From contig KV908337.1 in the NCBI GenBank assembly GCA_002005505.1, forward strand, positions 583,501 to 647,500: 64,000 bases of DNA, in the 5' to 3' direction. This stretch comes from Botryococcus braunii. Its lineage: Eukaryota; Chlorophyta; Trebouxiophyceae. The notes under the pieces were generated by a model. The model was not told the origin of the DNA. It made no database searches and saw only the letters and a program-made list of their open reading frames with translations. Of this stretch, positions 18,699 to 28,347 are shown piece after piece. The position numbers and the translations under genes were made by a program. The first letter of the stretch is position 1; each line of letters starts with the position of its first letter.

Positions 18699-21531
18699 AA
18701 GTTGCTCACCATTTGCATCACCTGTTTTGTTTGTTAGAAACAAGGATGGAAGTTTGCGTATGGTAATAGACTACCGTCCCCTGAATAAAATTACCATCTC
18801 GGATAGGTACCCTCTCCCCAGAATTGACGATCTGTTGGATAGGCTTAAGGGAGCCAAGGTGTTTTCGAGCTTGGACTTGTTGTCTGGGTACCATCAAGTG
18901 CGACTTCGCAAGGAGGATGTGCCTAAAACTGCCTTCAGGACCCCTTTTGGCTTGTACGAATTTCTTGTACTTCCCTTTGGTTTGACCAACGCGCCCGCGA
19001 CATTTCAACGGCTTATGAATGAGGTTTTTCACGACTTTATAAGGGAAGGCTTTGTGGTTGTATACTTGGATGATGTGCTCATTTATAGCAAAACGGAAGA
19101 GGAACACCTTTTGCAGTTGGACAGAGTTTTCACCCGTCTACGCGAACACCAACTCCTGGCAAAACTTGTCAAATGCTCTTTCTTTGAGAAACAATTGAAA
19201 TACTTGGGACACATCATTGCGGAAAATGGGTTGGAAGTGGATATGGATAAAGTCAAGGTGGTGCAGGAGTGGCCTACACCCACAAACGTAACGGAAGTTA
19301 GGAGGTTTCTTGGGTTGTCTAATTACTTTCGAAAGTTTATTCAGAACTACAGTATCCTGGCAACCCCATTGACAGCTCTCTCTGGGGCAAAAGCACCTTG
19401 GAAGTGGGGACAGGAACAACAGGAAGCATTTGACAACATAAAGGAAGCTTTGGTAAGTGCCCCTATCTTAACACTCCCGGACGTACGTCGGCCATTTAAG
19501 GTAGTGTGCGACGCATGCGATTACGGCGTGGGAGCTGTACTGTTTCAAAATGGGAAGGTTTGTGCGTATTTCAGTAAAAAGTTGGGAGCAAGCGAGAGGA
19601 ACTACAGTGCCACGGAACGGGAGTTATTGGCTGTAGTGTATGCTCTCACGGAATGGAGATGTTATTTGTTAGGTAAGCCAGTAACGGTGGTGACGGATCA
19701 CAAGTGCAACACCTTCTTGGGTCAACAGGTGGGGCTTAGTCCTCGGAGGGCTCGGTGGGCCGAGCGCCTGCAGGAGTTTGAGATTGAATGGGTATGGGAA
19801 CCGGGCAAGACCAACATTGCGGATCCGCTCTCCAGGTGTCACTTCACTCAACACCCTGGACCTGGGGGGAGGGACAATGGGGCTGCTGTGGCCGGGGCTG
19901 CCCTCCGGCGCAAGCGTCGGCGCACCAGTCCGGACTCCCTCACCCCCTCCAGCCGGGATGTCGAGGGTACCCTCACAGCTCGGGTCCGCAAGGTCCCCAA
20001 GGTCACGCTCCCGGGGCCCGCTCACGAGACCCCAAGCTCCCTCGGCACGATGGAGCAAATCGGGTTGGCCAGCCCGAGTGAGCTTACCCGCGAGACCGAT
20101 GGGTACGAATCCCTACTTGGCAAACTTGAGAAGGCTTACACATACGATCCGTGGTTGGCAGCGCGTGCGAATAGAAGGAAGGTTAGTCAAAAGGGAGGCT
20201 TTTGGGAGAGGAATGGACGGAAATATGTTCCTGCATTGTTTGAGGAAAGGAAAGATGGGGAACTTGTCGTGGAGAACCTACGACGTGAAATTTTGGAAGC
20301 TTTACATGATCCACCTCATGTTGGTCACCCTGGAGTAACTCGCATGTACGAGCTTGTAACAAGGGAATGGTATTGGCCGGGAATGTATGAGGATGTCAAA
20401 GCCTATGTTGCTCATTGTGACTCTTGTCAACGAGTCAAGGCTCGGAATACTTTGCCTGCTGGTCTTCTTCACCCCTTACAAATACCAGCAAGGAAGTGGC
20501 AAAGTGTGTCTATGGACTTTATTACTAACCTCCCAAAGACCCCAAGTGGACATGATGCGATTTGGGTTGTTGTGGATAGGCTTAGCAAGTGTGCTCATTT
20601 TGCTGCTACAACAATGAATGCTGATGCTTATACTGTAGCACAATTGCTAAGGACACGGGTGTGGATGTATCATGGTTATCCGGAGGAAATTGTTTCTGAT
20701 CGGGATCCCCGCTTTGTAAGTAAGTTTATGAAGGCATTACATGAACTTACGGGATGTCGACCTGCCCTTTCAACTGCCTTCCATCCTCAAACGGATGGTC
20801 AAACCGAAAGGACAAACCGCATCTTGGGAGATTATCTGAAACACTATGTGGCGGATCATGGGAAGGACTGGGATAGTTACTTGCCTGAAGCAGAATTCGC
20901 ATATAACAACGCATGGCAAACCTCAATAAACACCACACCCTTTCGGCTCACGTATGGCCAAGATCCAAACGTGCCGTTTGCGAATGGCCACTTGGGCAAA
21001 ACTGGAATTGGGAATGCGGATGACTTTGTGCGGAAGATGGGCTCAGACATCCGACGGGCACAAAAGTTTTTGGCTGCAGCCCAAGACCGTCAGGCTGCCT
21101 ATGCGAATAGGCGCCGTAGCAATGTCACCTTCGCCACCGGTGACTTCGTGCTGGTGGACCGGGACTTCTTTGCAGTGCACCGCAAACTTCCACACAAGTT
21201 TGCGCCTCGCCGCGTGGGGCCCTTCAAGGTCCTTGACTCGCCCGGTCCCAATGCTTACCGTCTGGACTTCCCCGACGGCTACGACCACTACCACCCCGTA
21301 GTCAATGTGAATTTCCTCACCCTCTACCGCACTGCAGAGGGCGCCCGCGTGCGCACGCCGCCGCCGCCCCCGCACCTCGTCAACAATCACATTGAGTATG
21401 AGGTTGAGACCATTCTGGATCACAAGCCGCGCACCGATGACCGCGGCCGTGCTCTGTACGACCCGGACGGGTCCCCTCATCTGCAGTATCTCGTCCGCTG
21501 GAAGGGCCACGATCCCAGCGAGGACAGTTAG
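18699..21531 (+). pseudogene. G1 Pol, C-terminal part: RT, RNase H, integrase, truncated chromodomain
   Basis: The frame resumes after the second AAGTT. RT has SPVLFVRNKDGSLRMVID, FSSLDLLSGYHQV and YLDDVLIYS. RNase H has VVCDACDYGVGAVL and NYSATERELLAVVYAL. The integrase has [49 protein letters not shown] and TAFHPQTDGQTERTNR. The chromodomain starts at YEVETILDHKP and LQYLVRWKGHD but meets a TAG at 21529-21531 where the homologous G2 residue is Trp. The frame then continues with EPLNHF, so this is a single nonsense change. With the G2 insertion the gene is dead. Confidence 0.93.
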
Positions 21532-22180
21532 GAGCCACTCAACCATTTCACGCGTTGCCACAAGAAAGTGGAAGAATACAGAGAGAGTCACGGGCTCCCG
21601 CCATTGCCTCCCAAGGGCACGACTCCTAGGGTCCACCCTTAGGGTCCCGTCGACCGGTTGGCCCTCCTTGGAGGGGTCTCTCTGTATGGCCATATGGACT
21701 TTGGATAGGCTAGGGTAAGGCTGCCTTACCCGGTAGGGTTGACCATGGGTCCCTTACCTGGATAGATTTTTGTGCACATTAGGTGTATGGCCTTTTCACT
21801 TCACTACCACACCTGATCAATATGGTGCAATACTGGCGTAATACTGGACTATATGTGGAAATTGGACTCCCCTTGGACTCTGGACTTTTGGACATCTGGA
21901 CTTTTAGCTCTGCCCTTGTGTCTCATTTTGGCTGTTCATCATGTGGACTTTCGTTTTTCTCTCAGTGTTTTGTCTTTTGTTCTGTTAGTCATGCCTGATC
22001 CTTGTTCTTATTGCATTATGGTGGGGACCCCGATACGCAGCATTCGGCTGGGGTCTGGCAACACGGGAGGCGGGTTGCCCGTAGGTCTAAGTCTGAGTCT
22101 CCGCATGTTGGAAGGTCTTGTTCCTTTGTTTGTCTTGTCTGTTTGTTGTTGCGCTCTGCCTTCTGCGCGGGGACGCACAG
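21532..22180 (+). other. G1 Pol tail after the TAG and 3' non-coding region
   Basis: Bases 21532-21642 continue the chromodomain frame (EPLNHFTRCHKKVEEYRESH) to a TAG. The remaining ~540 bp, rich in TGGAC/TTTTG motifs, show no ORF with homology I recognise. Confidence 0.7.
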
Positions 22181-22197
22181 GAATAAGGGGGGGAGTA
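22181..22197 (+). other. G1 polypurine tract
   Basis: The purine run GAATAAGGGGGGGAGTA directly precedes the 3' LTR start TGTAG. Confidence 0.85.
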
Positions 22198-22687
22198 TGT
22201 AGTGAGGTGCCGCGTCAGCGCGACGCGTCTCACGTCCCCTGCGCGTAGGATGTGCGCGTAAGCATAATGTTCGTAATGGTGTGCGCGTAGTTCATGTTTC
22301 TTCGTGCCCTTTGGGATACGAGTAGATCTCGTTGTCCTTGTGTGTAGGAAAATGACTGTAATATCCTAGTGGGTCTCCTCTCGTCATCCATATCGTTATG
22401 CTCGCGAGAGCATCTCGTAGAGGGCCGACGTAGCCGGATCCGCGCATAGGTGGACTTGGAACTCGGGTGGTTATCATTGTCTTTGGGTTTGCTGCTACGA
22501 GGGAGACATCTAGCATTCTCTACATTGTTCATTATATATTGTTCTTTGGAGACTCGGACGACCTGCGTGAGGAGGGCTGCGAACTTGTAACGGATTGGAA
22601 CTTCGATTCCTACCTTCGGTGTCACCCTTGCCTGAAACCCTTGCTTAGCTTGTTATAAATCTTAGTTACACGTCTCACTTCGTTAAA
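22198..22687 (+). repeat. G1 3' LTR
   Basis: 490 bp, TGTAGTGAGG to CGTTAAA. The CTCTC target-site duplication follows, then C1 sequence. Confidence 0.97.
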
Positions 22688-22699
22688 CTCTCACCTTTC

Positions 22700-25600
22700 T
22701 CAATGCAGGTGGAAGCAGCAGCTCTCTCTCTCTCTCCTGGACTCACACCTAGGTACACTACTCTGACTTTCCTGAGCTGCGCCTACTGTGTCAGGCTGCA
22801 CCCCATAAGCATGACTGGTTCCCAGCTCAACTTGGCTACGTGCTTCCCCTGCTGCTGGCACTTCTAGCCCACTACTCTTCTCGCTAACATCTTCTCCAAG
22901 CATAGCCTCCCCTGTCTCAACCTGCCTCTGCAAATCAGGGAGACCTACCAAGGGTGGCTCACTCACAAGTACCTGGCCTGAGCCAGGGTCATGCATGGGG
23001 ACCCCTACTGAGTCTCTCCTAGCCTGGCGCTGTTCATAACGCTGATCCCTTGTGAGGGTGGTTCCTGGGGGAAGTCTATGTTGAGACTTCCCCTGGACCC
23101 TGACCCCCTCCCGCATCTTCTGCAGTTTGTCCAGCTGCGAGTGCGCTTCAGCACCCCCCCGAGCTAGATTTTGAAGATGGCCCAGCACTGACCATGACTG
23201 CTGTGAGGTCTCTGAAGTGGCAGGGGAACCATCCTGGCTGCTGGGGGCTCCAGCCACAGGTCCGACTGAGCTCCTCAGCCTGCTGTGATCCTCTGGAGAG
23301 CTGGCAGTGGTAGCAGGAGATCCAGTGGGCTTGCACTCCACCACTGGGTCATCCTCTGCTTCCCAAAAATTCACGGGAATGGCTGTTGGTGAGCTGGGGA
23401 CATTGGAATTGCCTCCCCTGCCCTGCGAGGACGCTCCTGAGAGCCATTGAGAGGATCCAGGTTGCACCTTAGACATACCCACTCTCTCCCCTCCTCTCAA
23501 ATGCTCAAGGAATGTAACATCCCTGCTCTCTTTCCATACACCATTGCCTACGTACACTCTATAGGCCTTGGACTGTGGGCAATACCCAGTGAACATGCCT
23601 GGAATGGTCTTTGGTCCAAATATAGACCGCTGACCTGGGGGAATGTGAACATGTGCCACACAGCCCCATGTGCGCAAGGAAGCAACATCAGGCTTTACCC
23701 CATAGAACATCTCAGTAGGGGTCAGAGGCCTGCCTGTGGTGGGGCCCACGTTGTACAGCAGGGTGGCAGACTCCAGTGCCTCCTTCCACAAGGAAGGGTC
23801 TACTGCAGCGTGCACCAACAGGGTCCTTGTGCGCTCCTTCAGAGTCCGATTCATGCGCTCAGCAAGTCCATTTTGCTGAGGCGTGGATGGAGCTGAGGTC
23901 TCCATTTTAGTGCCCTGCTGAGCACAAAATTCTTTGAACTGCTGATTCAGAAATTCTGTCCCTCTATCAGATCTCACACACTTCACCACTTTCTCATGAA
24001 ATGTCTGCCAGTACTTCAAGAGCTCAATGAGGGCCTTGGGAATGGCTTCTTTCGACTTCACTGCCAATGAGGCTATCAGGTGGGATTTTTCATCCACCAC
24101 AGTAACCCAAAAACGCTCTCCCGTGATTGCAGCTGGTGAAATGGGACCCACAGTGTCCACATGCACTCTATCTAACACACTCTCTGCAGGCCTAGAGGAA
24201 GCTGGAAAGGGGGGGCGAGAATGTTTCCCTTGTATACATGACTCACACTGGGGAGAACACTCTGAGCATGGAGCAAGGGACACATTGATCCCAGTGACCA
24301 GGTCTTCGTTGTCCAACCTTGTCATACTCTTAACCCCAGGATGCCCCAACCTTGCATGCCACAGTAGTCGATCTGTACACACGTGCCCTTTCCTGGCATG
24401 ATACGAGGCAACATGAGGACTGGACTGTGGCTGCGCATCATGCTGGCTCTTGACGGGACACACCCATTCTAAAAAAAACAGCCCTCGCTCTCTGGCTATC
24501 TTACCAGACCAGCCTGCTGCGCCTTTCATGGTCGTGTACCCACCTGCACTGTCAGTGAGGAATGATGCTCCATCCTGAATGGCTCCTGTGACAGAAATCA
24601 GATTAGTGTGTGCAGTGGGCACACACTGCACATTATGCAGCCAAAACACCTCTTGTCTGGCATTGACCAGACACACAGACCCAGTTGCAACTATCCCTCC
24701 TTTGGCGTCAGAAGTGGCCAAATGAAGAGGGAGGGGTTGGGCATGCTTGACTGGGTTGTGTAGTAAAGACAGATCATTTACAAGGTGCACCGATGCACCA
24801 CTATCTATCAGCCACGAGGTACTGCAAGCCCCATGAGACGTAGGGGTAAGCACATTCAACGAAACGAACATAGGCTCACCAGCACCTGGAGGAGGTGGTG
24901 GTGGGAGATGCCAGCCTGGGAAGAAGGGGAAGATAGTGGACACAGATCCAGGAGCATGTGAGGGTGACACGGGAGGGCCTCCTCTGGACTGGCCAGCATC
25001 CCACCAGCTGGCTTGTTGCTGAGGAGCTCCAGTGCCCCACCACGCAGCTGGGCCCGCACTTGCAGCTTGCATTGTGCCACGTAGAGCTTGCAGCCTCTTC
25101 AGTTCCAGGCACTCCCTCCAGAAATGTCCCGTCCCGTTGCAGAAGCGACACGCCAGTTCCTCCTTTGGCCTCCTGCCACGTCCAGACCCCCGCCCCCTGC
25201 CTCCAGCGTTGTGAGCAGAAGGGCCATAGGGGGCCTGACCATCGGCAGGTACTCCAGCTCCCACTCCTGGTGCTGCACCAGCGCCCGGTGCAGCTCCAGC
25301 GCCTTGGGGAGGCCCAGGGATTCCACCCTGAGCTGGCACGGCTGCTGCTGCTGCTGCCATAACTGCTGCAGCTGATGCTGTGACTTGCACTGACTCTGCC
25401 AGCGGGATATCCTGGTACTCCAAGTTCTCAATGGCAGTGAGGATCGTCTCCAGCATGTTGTAGGGGTCTGACTTGGCGGAGGTAATTGCCCAAGCGTCGT
25501 TCTGCAAGACTGCAGGTAGTCCCTTACACATATACCTGCAGATCTGGCGGTCGCTCAGCTGATGGTTATTGGCCTCCAGGGAGGCGGCAATACTGATGAC

Positions 25601-26113
25601 TCGGTGGCACCATTCTTGCACTGTCTCTCCCTTTACCATGCCTTGTTTGAGCCCCTTGATCCACTTCTCGTTGATTTCCCTGTCCTTCCCTCCAGTGCAG
25701 CGGTCTGCCATCCACTGAATGAAGTCAAAAGCGCTCCCCCGCTGTTTGACTTCGTCGTGCCACATGGACGGGACAGACTGCAAAATGAAATGTTTTACTG
25801 CTGCGTTCTCTGCGGTCTTGGGCATAGCTGTCTCCAACGCTCCCATTGCTCCTTTTTGCATGGCGCAGGACTCCAGCTCTTCACGCCAGGCCCTGAAATT
25901 AGTGCGATCAGCCTTCAGCTGCGTAGACATCTTGGGATTGGAGGAGTTCATCGTGTATGCATACGAGCTGGCTGCAGTGCCTCCAGTGGTCTGTCCTGAC
26001 TGTCCAGCTCCTGAGGAGGCCGTGCTGCCTCCTGCTGGTGTTGCCATAGTCTCTGTACTGCTGGGATTACTTTCAGAAACCTTGCTTTGGGAACGAGTTT
26101 GAGGTCTGGTCAT
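22700..26113 (-). pseudogene. C1 Gag, protease and integrase half
   Basis: The minus-strand frame starts at the ATG at 26113. Gag follows the C2 layout (STQLKADRTNFRAWREEL, zinc knuckle CRFCNGTGHFWREC). The protease has WLIDSGASVHLVND, the pre-integrase region LLWHARLGHPGVKSM with CSPQCESCIQGKH, and the integrase VHVDTVGPISP, CVRSDRGTEF and PQQNGLAERMNRT. Near 22,720-22,736 the GA run in the linker is one unit longer than in C2. This shifts the frame and gives a stop at 22700, before RT. C1 also has an extra codon near DSVGVP. Otherwise it is about 98% identical to C2. Confidence 0.93.
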
Positions 26114-26507
26114 ACACTTCACTTGCTCTCACAGCGTTCAGCCTGACACAGCTGGTTTAAGTATACCCTTCCGGCGTACACCACAGCACTTTCAAGTATT
26201 CCACCCTTTCGAGGTCTAGCATGTACCCTTAATATGCAAGATATGCAAAATATTCTTCAGCAATTCAATTGCCTGACCACCCGGACCTACTGACGGTCTC
26301 ACGACAACGACGACGGGTGATAATCTCAGGTCACTTCACGGAAATAAACTTCCCAAGATATTGAAGACTCTGTCGGTAGGCCTTCTGTGTGAATATCCAG
26401 TTGTTCCTTTTTTACTTCTTGTTGCCGTCAGGCGAGTCCGTGGAAAACCCAGTACAGATGCATCCGATGATGCCATGCACTCCTGTCTGCCCTTGGCTCA
26501 GCTGGAA

Positions 26508-26525
26508 GGGCGTGGGCCCATAACC
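26508..26525 (-). other. C1 primer-binding site (initiator-Met tRNA anticodon half)
   Basis: On the minus strand GGTTATGGGCCCACGCCC abuts the 5' LTR. The first 14 bases are complementary to GTGGGCCCATAACC, the anticodon stem-loop of plant-type initiator-Met tRNA. This is the half-tRNA priming known from Drosophila copia. Bases 26,114-26,507 are untranslated leader with no ORF of note. Confidence 0.85.
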
Positions 26526-27226
26526 TGTAAATGGTTATGGGCAGTGGCGTATCCTGTAAGCAAGCAGACAGGTCGTAAGTTCGTGCCTCTCCAGCTACAG
26601 TCCTTGACGACTGTCTGCTCTTTAGACACGTGCAACTGCATGAACAAGACTGGCATCCTTATGTGCCCAGTATCTTTCCAAACCAGTTCCGTTACATGTT
26701 GATCTGTCAATGAGCATCTACACACGGATAAGCTCCTGACGGCTGAAAGCAAGTACCTTCCTATACTCAATCAAGACTCCGTCCCTTAGCTGTTTGGGAG
26801 ACTTGATTGTCCACTAAGATGGTTCACTTACACACAAGCAATCAAACATGAACACATTACCAATACACACCCTGCGTCACCGCACCTGTAAGCAAGCAGA
26901 CAGGTCGTAAGTTCGTGCCTCTCCAGCTACAGTCCTTGACGACTGTCTGCTCTTTAGACACATGCAACTGCATGAACAAGACTGGCATCCTTATGTGCCC
27001 AGTATCTTTCCAAACCAGTTGCTCGACTATGCGGTGATCGCAGCTTTAATAGTCCTTTCACACTAACGCGTAATCTAAATCAGATTGTACCTTATGTTCG
27101 AAATAGACCTCATCCGAACGTGTCTTGAGGTACCTTATGTGGATAGTGGACCCGTATCCTAATAATGTACATTTGAAGATCACCTAAAGCACAAGGCATT
27201 CTATAATGTATGTTCACAACTCAACA
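26526..27226 (-). repeat. C1 5' LTR
   Basis: 701 bp, reading TGTTGAGTTGTG on the minus strand. It reads as identical to the inverted C2 5' LTR at 27235-27935. Confidence 0.97.
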
Positions 27227-27234
27227 GTGGAAGT

Positions 27235-27935
27235 TGTTGAGTTGTGAACATACATTATAGAATGCCTTGTGCTTTAGGTGATCTTCAAATGTACATTATT
27301 AGGATACGGGTCCACTATCCACATAAGGTACCTCAAGACACGTTCGGATGAGGTCTATTTCGAACATAAGGTACAATCTGATTTAGATTACGCGTTAGTG
27401 TGAAAGGACTATTAAAGCTGCGATCACCGCATAGTCGAGCAACTGGTTTGGAAAGATACTGGGCACATAAGGATGCCAGTCTTGTTCATGCAGTTGCATG
27501 TGTCTAAAGAGCAGACAGTCGTCAAGGACTGTAGCTGGAGAGGCACGAACTTACGACCTGTCTGCTTGCTTACAGGTGCGGTGACGCAGGGTGTGTATTG
27601 GTAATGTGTTCATGTTTGATTGCTTGTGTGTAAGTGAACCATCTTAGTGGACAATCAAGTCTCCCAAACAGCTAAGGGACGGAGTCTTGATTGAGTATAG
27701 GAAGGTACTTGCTTTCAGCCGTCAGGAGCTTATCCGTGTGTAGATGCTCATTGACAGATCAACATGTAACGGAACTGGTTTGGAAAGATACTGGGCACAT
27801 AAGGATGCCAGTCTTGTTCATGCAGTTGCACGTGTCTAAAGAGCAGACAGTCGTCAAGGACTGTAGCTGGAGAGGCACGAACTTACGACCTGTCTGCTTG
27901 CTTACAGGATACGCCACTGCCCATAACCATTTACA
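27235..27935 (+). repeat. C2 5' LTR
   Basis: 701 bp, TGTTGAGTTGTG to ATTTACA, with the same internal 332-bp-period duplication as C1. The purine-side motif ATAAGGTAC occurs twice in its first 140 bp. Confidence 0.97.
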
Positions 27936-27953
27936 GGTTATGGGCCCACGCCC
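27936..27953 (+). other. C2 primer-binding site (initiator-Met tRNA anticodon half)
   Basis: GGTTATGGGCCCACGCCC starts directly after the LTR. It is the same as in C1 and complementary to the anticodon stem-loop of initiator-Met tRNA over its first 14 bases. Confidence 0.85.
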
Positions 27954-28347
27954 TTCCAGCTGAGCCAAGGGCAGACAGGAGTGCATGGCATCATCGGATG
28001 CATCTGTACTGGGTTTTCCACGGACTCGCCTGACGGCAACAAGAAGTAAAAAAGGAACAACTGGATATTCACACAGAAGGCCTACCGACAGAGTCTTCAA
28101 TATCTTGGGAAGTTTATTTCCGTGAAGTGACCTGAGATTATCACCCGTCGTCGTTGTCGTGAGACCGTCAGTAGGTCCGGGTGGTCAGGCAATTGAATTG
28201 CTGAAGAATATTTTGCATATCTTGCATATTAAGGGTACATGCTAGACCTCGAAAGGGTGGAATACTTGAAAGTGCTGTGGTGTACGCCGGAAGGGTATAC
28301 TTAAACCAGCTGTGTCAGGCTGAACGCTGTGAGAGCAAGTGAAGTGT

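Larger units (their letters stand above)
8184..22687 (+). mobile_element. G1: Ty3/gypsy chromovirus, inserted in C1 and split by G2
   Basis: The 490-bp LTRs at 8184-8673 and 22198-22687 differ at two positions by eye. The target-site duplication is CTCTC (8179-8183 and 22688-22692), and the uninterrupted site is present in C2 near 31,770. Order: LTR, tRNA primer site, gag, pol (protease, RT, RNase H, integrase, chromodomain), polypurine tract, LTR. Without G2 it is about 7.0 kb. The LTR starts TGTAG but appears to end TTAAA, not the usual CA. The chromodomain codon series is broken by a TAG. Confidence 0.97.
5653..27226 (-). mobile_element. C1: Ty1/copia retrotransposon, split by G1
   Basis: The element is bounded by 701-bp LTRs at 5653-6353 and 26526-27226 and by the 5-bp target-site duplication GTGGA (5648-5652 and 27227-27231). 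Without the G1 insertion (8184-22687 plus one duplicated CTCTC) it is about 7.06 kb. Reading on the minus strand, it has 5' LTR, half-tRNA primer site, gag-pol, polypurine tract and 3' LTR. It is nearly identical to C2, which lies head to head 8 bp away. Its gag-pol carries a 2-bp expansion that shifts the frame, so C1 is probably non-autonomous. Confidence 0.97.

Noticed and set aside
22292..22658. ORFs repeated at 8,278-8,644 and 22,292-22,658
   Set aside because: They lie wholly in the G1 LTRs and have no domain.
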